This document shows, piece after piece, positions 55,138 to 63,721 of a stretch of 64,000 nucleotides of DNA. The position numbers and the translations under genes are program-made. The number at the start of each line of letters is the position of its first letter. The first letter of the stretch is position 1. The notes beneath the pieces are model-generated. The model saw only the letters and a program-made list of their open reading frames with translations. It was not told the origin of the DNA and did no database searches. The stretch lies in contig CAWHEF010000001.1 in NCBI GenBank assembly GCA_963828385.1, forward strand, positions 225,540 to 289,539. The letters are read 5' to 3'. Origin of the DNA: Bog-756 sp963828385. Its GTDB lineage: Bacteria; Actinomycetota; Acidimicrobiia; Acidimicrobiales; RAAP-2.

Positions 55138-56676
55138 ATGAGATGGACCGTGCAGGTACTCGTTGCCGGGGTACTAGTGCTCTTGTCGGCTGTTGCTGTG
55201 CCTGACGGCGTCAGCACAGCAGACGCTCCTGCCACCTCCGATTCCGCAGCCTTCTCGATCACGACCGACCCGGGTCTCGTCCCGGCGTTCAATCCCTTTG
55301 TGACGAACTACGCCGTGCGATGCGTAGGCACCACCGGCTATCCCTCGTCGGCACCGACCATCCTCACGACGACAGGTTCTGGCAAGGTGAACGTCGGAAG
55401 GACGCGGTTCTCGAATCCTGTGTCACTCGATCTCCCGTTGGTCGCTAACCAGAGCGTCACCGTGACCTACGGCGGGACGTCGTACTACATCAGGTGTCTT
55501 CCGGCTGACTTCCCGTCCTACTCTTCCTCTGTCACCGGGCCCGTCCAGGCGAGTGGCTTCAGCCTCGACCTCCCCCCGTACGCGGTGGTGTTCGACACCG
55601 AAGGCGTTCCGGTGTGGTGGTACCGCGCGACTGACCCCTCAAGCTCCACAGGCGCACCCTGTCCTTCGCTTTCGCCTTTCGATGTCAAGTTTCTGAATGG
55701 CGGCACGATGGCGTGGTGGGAGGGTTGCGACGGCACCTACCAGCTCCGAAGACTGAATGGCACGCTGGTGCGAACGCTGCCTATCCCCGTCAATTTTCAT
55801 GACCTGCAGGTCATGCCCAACGGCGACTACCTCGCCATCCAGGACGAGAGCGGCTACTGCTGCGTGGATCTCTCCTCTTGGTCCCGTGCCAGCTACAGCG
55901 ACCTGACCGATCCGACCGTGAAACAGGCGCCTACTCCGCCAGCGCACCCCTCTAAGGCCTCGATCACCGATCAGCGCATCATCGAGTTCAACGACAGGGG
56001 CAGAATCCTCTGGTCGTGGGACGTGGCTCAGCACATCAACATCGCCACTGCCGATCAGAACTGGCATGACGACTATCCCGACGTCATCCACATGAATTCG
56101 ATCGAGTACGACGGGGATGGCGGCATCATCTTCAGCGCTAGACACCTTGACGCCGTGAACCGTATCGACATGGCCACCGGCAATATCTCGTGGCAGCTCG
56201 GTGGAACGACCACTCCACAGAGCCTGTCCGTCTCCGGTGATCCCTACGTCTCGGGCACCAACGCGGCCAACCTGTTCTCGGGTCAGCACTTCGCCCGACT
56301 GGCTCCCAACGGCTCGGTCACGGTTCACGACAACGAGACATTGTCAGGTCGACCGCCTCGAGCAGTCGATTTCGACATCAACATGCAGAGCATGACGGCG
56401 ACCGAAACACAGCAGATCACGGACCCGCGAGTAAGCACGGCTGTGTGCTGCGGAAGTGCGCAGCTCCTCGCTGGCGGGGACTGGGTGATCACCTGGGGGG
56501 CGAGCGACATCACGACCGAGCTCACCCCGTCGGGGGCGCCGGTGTTGACCATCACATATCCCGGCACTTTCTCGTATCGGGCTCAGCCTGTCCTGACGAC
56601 GGTCGATGCCATGCGAAGAGCAATGAACGTGATGCAAGCCCCGCTCACGAACGTAGCCGTCCGTACTTCGTCGTAG
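55138..56676 (+). CDS. Secreted arylsulfotransferase (ASST)-like beta-propeller protein
   Basis: 512 aa from ATG 55138 (AGGGAGGGGCCTC). Signal peptide: RWTVQVLVAGVLVLLSAVAV. An N-terminal Ig-like domain is followed by a propeller with ASST-type strands: YAVVFDTEGVPVWWYRATDP, VNFHDLQVMPNGDYLAIQDE, DQRIIEFNDRGRILWSWDVA, DYPDVIHMNSIEYDGDGGII, FSARHLDAVNRIDMATGNIS. Cys pairs (YCC, VCC) may form disulphides. True ASSTs transfer sulfate between phenols via an active-site His. Here an H-x-N-S-I-x-Y strand is present, but the donor-binding residues cannot be confirmed. Convergent with the sulfatase gene, 138 bp apart. Confidence 0.8.
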   Translation: MRWTVQVLVAGVLVLLSAVAVPDGVSTADAPATSDSAAFSITTDPGLVPAFNPFVTNYAVRCVGTTGYPSSAPTILTTTGSGKVNVGRTRFSNPVSLDLPLVANQSVTVTYGGTSYYIRCLPADFPSYSSSVTGPVQASGFSLDLPPYAVVFDTEGVPVWWYRATDPSSSTGAPCPSLSPFDVKFLNGGTMAWWEGCDGTYQLRRLNGTLVRTLPIPVNFHDLQVMPNGDYLAIQDESGYCCVDLSSWSRASYSDLTDPTVKQAPTPPAHPSKASITDQRIIEFNDRGRILWSWDVAQHINIATADQNWHDDYPDVIHMNSIEYDGDGGIIFSARHLDAVNRIDMATGNISWQLGGTTTPQSLSVSGDPYVSGTNAANLFSGQHFARLAPNGSVTVHDNETLSGRPPRAVDFDINMQSMTATETQQITDPRVSTAVCCGSAQLLAGGDWVITWGASDITTELTPSGAPVLTITYPGTFSYRAQPVLTTVDAMRRAMNVMQAPLTNVAVRTSS

Positions 56677-56814
56677 CCGTTGGCCTCTGTGCAGGCGCCT
56701 GCATCGTGACGGACCCTGAACATGGCGCATTCGATCCCTTGGAAGTCATGAGCGGGCCGGAGTGGACCGGTTGACCGGTGGGTGGGCCGGCAAAGAAAGG
56801 TGAAGGCCGGGGCG

Positions 56815-59112
56815 CTACTGCTGGGCGAGGATCGCTTCGACCTCTGCCATCGGGTCGCGGACCACGGGTCCGGTCGTCTCGACGAGTGCCCGATCGATGA
56901 CGCCGTTGAAACGGTCGGGTGCGGCATAGCCGTCCCCGACCGCTGGTCCCCATTCGTAGCCACACGTGAGGCCGGCCCCGACGCCGTTGAATGCCTGGGG
57001 GGTGAACCGGACGATCTCACCTTCTGCCACGATGCGACCGTCGCAGGAGAGGACCCCGGTTCCGCCCATCCCCTCGTCCTTGGTGAATTCGTATCTCACA
57101 GTGTGCGAACCAGGCCCGATCACCGCATTGGATCCGATGACGTGCACTTCCTTGCCATAGAGGTTGTGGACGTAGCGGGGGCGACCGGCGCGGAATTGCA
57201 AGGACCATCCGCCAAGCACCGAGCCGAGGGCGAGCAGCGTTCCTTCGGGGATCGAGCCGTCGGTGACCGTGACGTCAACGGTGATGGCGTGCGAGCGGTT
57301 GCGGACATTCACTGCGACCGATTCGGGCACCTGGGCACCGTTCTGGAAGTAGCGGAACGAGGCGCGATCCCGCCTGACGTCGGGCTTCGGGTGCACCAGA
57401 GCCCAGAGAATGCGATTGTCCAGTGGCAAGACCTGATTGCGCTCGGCCTCGGCCCACCAGAGCTCGGTGAGCTCGATGAGCCGCTCCGGATGCTCCCGAG
57501 CCAGATCCTCGGTCTCGGAGACATCGTTCGCCACGTGGTACAGCTCCCATACGTCGTCATCAAAGGGCGCATTTGGGTTGAGCCCGTCGGAATAGAGCGG
57601 TCCGACCGGGTGGAACGTCACCGCCTTCCACCCACGGTCGTAGATGGCCCGGGACCCGAACATCTCGAAATGCTGGGTCAGGTGACGTCCAGGCTCGGCA
57701 CCGCCGTCTTCGTTCAGAAGATACGAGAAGCTCATCCCGTCGATGCGCGATTGCGGCACGTAATCGATCGCCTCGGGAGCGTCCACGCCCGCGAGTTCGA
57801 GAATGGTGGGGAAGACGTCGATCGCATGGGCGAACTGGTGACGGATCGCGCCGGGCTCGATGTGTCCAGTTCCCCAGTGCACGATGCACGGATCTGCCAC
57901 GCCTCCTTCGTGCACCTCCCGCTTCCAGCGTTTGAACGGAGTGTTGCCGGCCATGGTCCAGCCCCATGGATAGTTGTTATGGGTGCGAGGCCCACCGATC
58001 TCTCCGAGGCGCGTCTCCATCTCTTCGATTCCGGCCGGATCCATGTTGCTCAGGCGGATGTCGTTGATGGATCCGTCGGAGCCGCCCTCCGCGCTGGCAC
58101 CGTTGTCGGACACCACGACGAGGACCGTGTTCTCGAGCTCGCCGAGATCGACGAGTGAGTCCACCAGCCGGCCGAGTTCGGCATCGGTGTGGGAGAGAAA
58201 GCCGGCGAAGCACTCCATGAACCGGGCTGCGACCGACCGCTCAGCCTCGCTCAACTCGATCCAGGGACGAACCCAGTTCGGCCTCGGCGACAGCCTGGTG
58301 CCCGGAGGGATGACACCGAGATCCAGCTGGCGGGCCTGGATGTCATGGCGCAACTCGTCCCAGCCCGAGTCGAAGGCGCCGCGGTAGCGGTCGATCCATT
58401 CACGCGGGGCCTGGTGGGGCGAGTGGCACGCTCCGGCGGCGAAATACAAGAAGAAGGGACGATCGGCGTCGACGGCTCGGAGATCTCTGATGAACTCCAC
58501 GGCGCGGTTCGTCAGATCGGTGGTGAGGTGGTAGTCGTCCTCCATCTCCCGCGGTGGTCGCACCGAGTGACTGTCGTGGTAGAGGGCCGGTACGAACTGA
58601 TGGGTTTCGCCGCCGTGAAATCCGTACCAACGGTCGAACCCACGTCCGAGGGGCCATGTCGCACGCGACGACGCCATGTTGGTCTCGTCATCGGGGGTGA
58701 GGTGCCACTTGCCGACGGCGTAGGTGGCGTAGCCGACGGAGCGCAGAACCTCGGACAGGAAGCCGTTCTCGCGGGGAGGACTTCCCCAATAGCCGGGGAA
58801 TCCGACCGCCAGGTCCGCCACCCGTCCCATGGCATTACGGTGATGGTTCCGACCTGTGAGCAAACAGGCGCGGGTCGGCGAACACAGCGCAGTCGTGTGG
58901 AAGTTGGCCAGCCGGACCCCGGTGGCGGCCAAGCGGTCGATTACCGGCGTGTCGATGTTCGATCCGTAGCACCCCAGCTGTCCGAATCCCACATCGTCGA
59001 GTACGACGAGCACGACGTTGGGCGCCCCGTCCGGAGGGGTGGCGACCGGCGGCCACCAGGGCTCTGACTCGCGCCAGTCCTTTCCGATCCGGCCCCGGAA
59101 CTCCACAGCCAT
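56815..59112 (-). CDS. Type I arylsulfatase (formylglycine-dependent)
   Basis: 765 aa from ATG 59112 (GAGGACGGATCC ribosome site); a much longer upstream frame is spurious. Sulfatase core: metal Asp39/Asp40 in NVVLVVLDDVGFGQLGCYGS, formylglycine motif Cys77 in ALCSPTRACLLTGRN (C-x-P-x-R), TYAVGKWHLTP, PFFLYFAAGACHSPHQAP, NTVLVVVSDNGASAEGG (Asp/Asn metal site). C-terminal ~200 residues form an extra beta domain. No signal peptide, so probably cytoplasmic. Needs an FGE for maturation, not found here. Hydrolyses sulfate esters such as aryl or carbohydrate sulfates. Confidence 0.93.
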   Translation of the reverse strand: MAVEFRGRIGKDWRESEPWWPPVATPPDGAPNVVLVVLDDVGFGQLGCYGSNIDTPVIDRLAATGVRLANFHTTALCSPTRACLLTGRNHHRNAMGRVADLAVGFPGYWGSPPRENGFLSEVLRSVGYATYAVGKWHLTPDDETNMASSRATWPLGRGFDRWYGFHGGETHQFVPALYHDSHSVRPPREMEDDYHLTTDLTNRAVEFIRDLRAVDADRPFFLYFAAGACHSPHQAPREWIDRYRGAFDSGWDELRHDIQARQLDLGVIPPGTRLSPRPNWVRPWIELSEAERSVAARFMECFAGFLSHTDAELGRLVDSLVDLGELENTVLVVVSDNGASAEGGSDGSINDIRLSNMDPAGIEEMETRLGEIGGPRTHNNYPWGWTMAGNTPFKRWKREVHEGGVADPCIVHWGTGHIEPGAIRHQFAHAIDVFPTILELAGVDAPEAIDYVPQSRIDGMSFSYLLNEDGGAEPGRHLTQHFEMFGSRAIYDRGWKAVTFHPVGPLYSDGLNPNAPFDDDVWELYHVANDVSETEDLAREHPERLIELTELWWAEAERNQVLPLDNRILWALVHPKPDVRRDRASFRYFQNGAQVPESVAVNVRNRSHAITVDVTVTDGSIPEGTLLALGSVLGGWSLQFRAGRPRYVHNLYGKEVHVIGSNAVIGPGSHTVRYEFTKDEGMGGTGVLSCDGRIVAEGEIVRFTPQAFNGVGAGLTCGYEWGPAVGDGYAAPDRFNGVIDRALVETTGPVVRDPMAEVEAILAQQ

Positions 59113-59289
59113 GGATCCGTCCTCCCCGATGATGGAATGCGCATGGTACCAATGACCGTGGAATCGACGGTTGGCCAAGGGGGCGAGCTGCAACAGCCGC
59201 CGCCACCATCCCCGGTTTTCGATTCGGCCCACGTCGAGGTCTCCGTCCCTTAGCGTGAGAGGAACCATCGAGCTCTGGAGGGTCGACCG

Positions 59290-60060
59290 TTGGGCAGTCA
59301 CATCAGCGCCGGCCAATTCCCGGAGTGGGAGCCGTTCGCTCGCGCTGTCCAGGAGCGACGTCCTGACACCGGTACCTGGTGCGAGGCGTGGACCGTCCGT
59401 GACGTCGTCGTCCACCAGGCCGGCAACGCCGACGAGCTGGCCCGGGTGCTCGGCGGTCACGTGCGTGGCGAGGTGGTGGCCACGCGGGGTTTCGAAGATC
59501 GGGAGGCACCGTACCGGGCGATGACCGATGCCGAGGTATGGGCCGCGCTGCTGGCGCGTATGGCTGAGCTGAGCGAGGTCGTCGAAGCCGCGAGTGCCGT
59601 GCCGGCTCACACCGATGTGGCTTGGACGGGCAGGACGATGAAAGTCCCGTGGTTCGCCGAGCACATGCGAGAGGAGCTGGTCCTGCATCGCTGGGACCTC
59701 ACCGGAGATGACTCCACCGCCAACACCGCCCTGGCCGAGCCCTGGATGACCGATCACAGCGTGGTCGCCGTCGGCCGTCCTCTGTTGGCCCGGGGAGTCG
59801 CTTCTCTCGGGCTCGGTACCGAGGAGCGGATCGAAGCGAGGTTGAGAGTTGTTGGCTCCGACGATGTCGCCGTGGCCGTCGAAGGTGATCGCACCAGCAT
59901 CGAGCTTGTCGCTGCGGAGGGTGAGGCCGCCTTGGAGACCGACGCAGCTGCCCGGGTCTTGTTGTTGTGGGGTCGCCGGCCCGCCGATCCGACTCGAATC
60001 CGAAGCTCAGCGGGGCCTGCAGTCCTCGGCCGGGTGCGCAACCTCCTCAGTGGTTACTGA
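59290..60060 (+). CDS. MDMPI/DinB-like (maleylpyruvate isomerase family) protein
   Basis: 256 aa from TTG 59290. N-terminal helical domain of the mycothiol-dependent maleylpyruvate isomerase family: FPEWEPFARAVQERRPDTGT, AWTVRDVVVHQAGNADELAR (metal-ligand His), MKVPWFAEHMREELVLHRWD (second His/Glu-His). A C-terminal SCP2-like domain (IELVAAEGEAALETDAAARV ... LLLWGRRPADP) completes the usual architecture. It may use mycothiol, the actinobacterial thiol, for isomerase or transferase chemistry. Confidence 0.88.
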   Translation: MGSHISAGQFPEWEPFARAVQERRPDTGTWCEAWTVRDVVVHQAGNADELARVLGGHVRGEVVATRGFEDREAPYRAMTDAEVWAALLARMAELSEVVEAASAVPAHTDVAWTGRTMKVPWFAEHMREELVLHRWDLTGDDSTANTALAEPWMTDHSVVAVGRPLLARGVASLGLGTEERIEARLRVVGSDDVAVAVEGDRTSIELVAAEGEAALETDAAARVLLLWGRRPADPTRIRSSAGPAVLGRVRNLLSGY

Positions 60061-60205
60061 CGGCGACGGTGACGCACGACAGGCCCTCGATGAAGCCGGC
60101 ATCGAACACGGTGAGGTAATCGAACTGACCGGTGCTTGGATCGCAATCCTGCCGTTCTCCGGCCCAGACGGGGTCCATCTCGAACGCACAGCGCCACTCG
60201 GCTGA
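60050..60205 (+). pseudogene. C-terminal scrap of a glyoxalase/VOC gene
   Basis: From GTG 60050 (overlapping the MDMPI tail): DARQALDEAGIEHGEVIELT, GAWIAILPFSGPDGVHLERT, APLG, TGA 60205. This is the last ~45 residues of a VOC-type protein (the PDG-x-x-LE-x-TAP ending). The N-terminal two-thirds are absent, so the gene is a truncated remnant left after a rearrangement, perhaps caused by the neighbouring IS. Confidence 0.55.
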
Positions 60206-60241
60206 AAGATCCGCTCGATCAGCCAGCAGTAACCTTCATCA

Positions 60242-60681
60242 ATGAAGCGACGTGACTTCGGGGACGGTTCTGTCCTTCAGCGACGGCGGATCTTGCACCG
60301 GACGGAGCAGCTTCCCGTATTGAGTCGTGCCCTCTACAAAATCGAGCACTACGGCGCCCTTCCCGCCGTGGCGCTGGCGGTCAGCCTTGCGGTGATCGGC
60401 ATTGTGGTGCTACTTGCCGCCCTTCAGTTTCCGACGCGCTGGGTGGCAGCATTCGAGGTGTCCACCTCGGCTGTCACGGTCGTGATGGTGTTTGCCATCC
60501 TCCACACCCAAGGAAGAGAGCAGGCGGCCACTCAACGCAAACTGGACGAGTTGATTCATGCCTCGCCGGAAGCAGACGAGTCACTCATGATGCTGGAAGA
60601 AGCTTCCGCGAGGACATGCTCGAGGTCGAGGACGAACACCGAAGTGTGAGGTCACAGTCGCCCGACACGGACAATCGGTGA
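60242..60681 (+). CDS. Low-affinity iron permease family membrane protein, C-terminal frameshift
   Basis: Two helices (LPAVALAVSLAVIGIVVLLA and AAFEVSTSAVTVVMVFAILH) and the family motif HTQGREQAATQRKLDELIHA. About residue 122 the frame shifts near 60612 from EEASARTCS to DMLEVEDEHRSVRSQS, which fits the expected LEEAS-x-x-D-M-x-E tail, and ends at TGA 60681. It resembles low-affinity iron permease (FET4-related) proteins; transport is inferred from family. Confidence 0.7.
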
Positions 60682-60684
60682 TCC

Positions 60685-62000
60685 TCACCCGCACCGATGC
60701 GCGCGACGGATGCATCCACTACCGCTACGACCGGGCATGACTATGCGGCCTTGCTGGGAAGACTTTCGGCCCCGGTTCGTTGGACAGATTCTCTGACTAT
60801 CACGTGGAACCCGAGCTGTCGCTTCGTTGAACGCCTCTCGTGGTGTGCGATGGCCCAGGCGTTCGATGAGCCACTGGTTGTTGTAGGTCTCGGTGAAGGT
60901 GGCGACCGCCTGGCGCAGGTCGTCGACGTCGTCGCAGAGCCGGGCCCAGAGGCACTGTTCCTTCAGGGTCCGGATGAAGCGTTCGGCCACGCCGTTCCCC
61001 TGGGGTTCACCCACGAAGGCGGCGTCGTCCTCGATCCCCAGCCAATTGAGGGAGCCCTGAAAGTGGTGGGGGCTCGGTATTGGCTGCCCCAATCGTGGCG
61101 GAGCTTGATCCCTCGGGCGACATCGGGTCGAAGGCCACCGAAGCGGCCGCATCACCGTCATAGACGGGCTGGAGGGCAGCGAAGCGGTTGCCCACCTTGG
61201 CCACATGCGCCCAGGCCTCGTCGGTGTAGTGGTCGACCAGCACGAAGACCCAGACCCAGCCGTCCTCCCGGGTCCAGGCGATGGTGGCGTCGGTGCCCCA
61301 TCGCAGGTTGGGGGCTTCGGTGATGACTCGTCCGTCGTGGACCCGGGGACGCCGCCGCTTGGCCGCCCGCTGGGGGGCCAGCATCCCGGCATTGCGCATG
61401 AGACGCAGCACCCGGTTCTTGCCCACGTGGAGCTGCTGTTCGCGTCGGAGATGGGCCCGCACCTTGCGGTGGCCTTCGCCGGCGAAGGGGCACTGGTGAT
61501 CACCGCTCGGATCAGCTCGGTGAGCTCGTCGTCGCTGACCAGCGTCTTCGGGCCAGGTCTCACCCCGATGTACACCCCCGGGACCGCCGGTGATAGATCG
61601 TCGATCGGGGAAGCTCCTTGGGTCACCCGACAGACGGTGGCCAGGGGAATCTCCATCTCCTTCGTGCTCACCTCGGCCGCTTCTGCGGCGGCATCTGGAG
61701 CCCCCTTTTTTCGGCCACCTTCTTCCAGATCTCGTTCTCCAAGGTCAGCTCACCGATCTTGCGTTCGGCGTCACGGAGTCTTCGATCCTCCTCGGTGGTG
61801 GCCCGCTTGCCTTTGAGGCCCTCCTTGCCGGCGTCGAGGAACTCGTCCCGCCAGGCGGCCAGGCGGTGCGCTTCGACGCCAACCTCCACCGAGCGATTTC
61901 CTCCAGCTCTCTCGCCCCGCAGGAGTCGGAGCACCACGTCCAGCTTCTTGCTCGCTGACCACCGGTTCTTCGACCGGAAAGTCGAGCTCGATACTCGTCG
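60685..62000 (-). mobile_element. Degenerate IS3-family insertion element
   Basis: OrfA (about 61994 to 61668): KNRWSASKKLDVVLRLLRGE, AHRLAAWRDEFLDAGKEGLK, ATTEEDRRLRDAERKIGELT, LENEIWKKVAEKRGLQMPP, a leucine-zipper-like IS3 OrfA, with a garbled stretch near 61900. OrfB (61671 to about 60705) starts EMEIPLATVCRVTQGAS and shifts frame near 61480 (HLRREQQLHVGKNRVLRLMR, VFVLVDHYTDEAWAHVAKVG) and near 61120 (HHFQGSLNWLGIEDDAAFVG, GNGVAERFIRTLKEQ). DDE residues: Asp in RWGTDATIAW, Asp in the shifted HDWGSQY, Glu in VAERFIRTLKEQ. Terminal inverted repeats are not obvious; TCTGTCCAACGAACCGGGG near 60770-60790 is a candidate right end. Not active. Confidence 0.75.
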
Positions 62001-62019
62001 TTCACCGTCACGAGAGCCA

Positions 62020-62572
62020 TCATGCCAGAGGATGAAGGGGATCAACATTTTCGTTGATCGCTGTACTCCGGATACGAGTCGGGGAAGAGGCCGGACATGA
62101 AACGCTCCTCCGTCACGGCGCTGTAGAGGAAGTACCCTCCAAGCGCTGCCACCGCCACCAGCCAAAATGGGCTGGTGGCAATCGTCGTGCCGACCATGGC
62201 AAGTATGATGCCCGAGTAGATGGGGTGACGAATTCTGCTGTATGGGCCGGTTGTGACCAGCTCCGGATCGACCTTCTGAGACATCGGCATTCCCCAGTTG
62301 CGACCAAGATAGATCCTGGCCCAGACAGCCAGTGCCAACCCCAGCAAGAAGACGGCCAGACCGATGCCTTGCAACCATGGGTCGCTCGTGGTCGTCTGCC
62401 CTTTGAAGGCTCTGACACGAAACAAGAGCAGAACGACGAGAATTACGCCGACCCGCACACCAGCGAACTGGGTCCATCGTGAGCTTCCGGCCTTCACACC
62501 GATGGACGCCGAGAGCCAATAGACCCAGAAGACAACCCAACCAGCGAGGATGACAAGGTCGACAACATGCAT
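62020..62572 (-). CDS. Isoprenylcysteine carboxyl methyltransferase-family (ICMT-like) membrane protein
   Basis: From ATG 62572: helices LVILAGWVVFWVYWLSASIG, VGVILVVLLLFRVRAFKG, WLQGIGLAVFLLGLALAVWA, ATSPFWLVAVAALGGYFLYS; motif IYLGRNWGMPMSQKVDPELV and GPYSRIRHPIYSGII, the ICMT/PEMT SAM-binding signature. It ends as SDQRKC at 62042, but the next frame supplies the expected TKMLIPFIL, so a further frameshift lies near 62055 and the natural end is about 62020. Membrane-bound SAM-dependent methyl transfer; substrate unknown. Confidence 0.75.
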
Positions 62573-62901
62573 GGCGGACCTCCTAGCTCGGGCTATTTCA
62601 CGAGCACATGACCTGGCATCGTCGCCTCCGTCGGAAGACTAGTGCGGGTCCCCTCAGTGCAACGTGAGAAGTGAACTCCGCTGCTGTGCTGAGGACAAAG
62701 AGCCCGGAAGCGATGGCGCCCACGTCGTGTCAATGCGGTGCGTCAACTCTCGCTGGCGATGCCCCCGCCGCCAGGATCTCAGTAGGGTCGGCAAAAATGA
62801 AGGTGGTCCTTGTTTTGGCTCACACCTCAAGCTTGAAGCGCCTTCGCCTAATCCTGGGTGACCCCGGCTACCCAGCGGGTCCCCGCAGAATCCGAAGGGC
62901 C
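62573..62901. other. Intergenic region, no gene seen
   Basis: About 330 bp of divergent spacer; the frames beginning at 62664 and 62671 have no family features and Arg/Ser-rich composition typical of shadows. Confidence 0.4.
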
Positions 62902-62926
62902 GTTAAAGTCCGGATACACCGGGTAA
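62902..62926 (+). promoter_or_regulatory. SigB/SigF-type promoter before the 52-codon membrane gene
   Basis: GTTA at 62902-62905, 15 bp, GGGTAA at 62921-62926; the ATG is at 62936, so the mRNA would be almost leaderless. Third site in this window with the same elements and spacing as those at 5994 and 9365. Confidence 0.5.
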
Positions 62927-62935
62927 AGTCAGTAC

Positions 62936-63091
62936 ATGCACGGAGCACTTGGAGTGGTCATCGTCGTGCTGGCGGTCGTCGCGGTAACGGCATTCAAAGT
63001 GGGGATCAATCAGTACGGCCGCATGAAGCGGCGGGACGGGACTGCGGGGTTCTGGACGAAGCCCTCTTTCCGACTCGGCGTCGCTGATTAG
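62936..63091 (+). CDS. 51-aa single-pass membrane protein
   Basis: ATG 62936 to TAG 63091. Hydrophobic N-terminus (ALGVVIVVLAVVAVTAFKVG) followed by a polar tail with NQYGRMKRRDG and FWTKPSFRLGVAD. The upstream GTTA-N15-GGGTAA promoter, the clean frame and a second similar frame 8 bp later (63100) support a real gene. Function unknown. Confidence 0.55.
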   Translation: MHGALGVVIVVLAVVAVTAFKVGINQYGRMKRRDGTAGFWTKPSFRLGVAD

Positions 63092-63099
63092 GGCGGCCC

Positions 63100-63276
63100 G
63101 TGCTAGCCACACAGGACTTCTACTCGTCACCCCTAGGAATCGGCATCTTCCTGGGCGGCGTTCTGCTCGTTCTCATCGTCGGCACGATCCAGCGGAAGCG
63201 TGGGCAGCTGCCGTATCAGAGGGCAGACCGGGAGCGCAGAGAGCGTGAGCAAAGCGACCAACCGGATTCTGCCTAG
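63100..63276 (+). CDS. 58-aa single-pass membrane protein
   Basis: GTG 63100 to TAG 63276. Hydrophobic segment GIGIFLGGVLLVLIVGTIQR and a highly charged tail RADRERREREQSDQPDSA. Follows the 51-aa gene by 8 bp and is probably cotranscribed. No family recognised. Confidence 0.5.
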   Translation: MLATQDFYSSPLGIGIFLGGVLLVLIVGTIQRKRGQLPYQRADRERREREQSDQPDSA

Positions 63277-63429
63277 ATCGTCCTCCAGCTACCGCTTAGG
63301 GGCCAGGGGTAAATCAAACGGTGGATTCTGACACGCCCACATGTGCCGTTCCGAGCGAAGTGACTATCGCGAACACGGGCGTGGTCTCGACCACTGACCC
63401 CCGCTGAAATCCGAAGAGCCAGGAAAGCG

Positions 63430-63473
63430 TGGTCGGGCTGCCCGGATTTGAACCGGGGACCTCTGGTCCCGAA
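63430..63473 (-). other. 3' half of a tRNA-Pro gene (integration-site relic)
   Basis: Minus strand from TTCGGGACC (anticodon loop of a Pro tRNA, CGG) through AGAGGTCCCC, GGTTCAAATCC and GGGCAGCCCGA to CCA. It contains the 3' anticodon-arm side, T-arm and acceptor 3' strand plus encoded CCA; the 5' half is absent (sequence beyond 63473 does not match). Such half tRNAs mark one junction of an element integrated by a tyrosine recombinase. Two CGCGCCAA repeats 11 bp apart (63603-63610, 63614-63621) lie on the element side. Confidence 0.6.
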
Positions 63474-63721
63474 TGTAGATCGGGCGAATTTCCGGGGTGA
63501 GCCGGTGCTGGCAGATCGCCGTGAAGTCCCTACTCAGATGGCAGAAGTGACTTAACGAGTTGACCAACAATCGCCGGGATTTTCCACGAGTTCCCGTTCG
63601 TCCGCGCCAAGATCGCGCCAAATCTCGCGGCCGTGATCGTGCGGCGCGGGCGTCTGGAAAGGGTCGCGAGCGGCGAACCCAGTCGGCGTGCCCATAGACG
63701 TCTGCCACCTAGGAGAATGGC

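Noticed and set aside
56782..58158. 458-codon plus-strand frame
   Set aside because: Antisense of the sulfatase, which carries all catalytic motifs.
59113..59757. N-terminal extension of the sulfatase to 980 aa
   Set aside because: No sulfatase homology before ATG 59112, which has a good ribosome site; the extension overlaps the MDMPI gene in antisense.
62664..63087. Two overlapping frames (65 and 138 codons)
   Set aside because: Random-like Arg/Ser content and they overlap the better-supported 51-aa gene.
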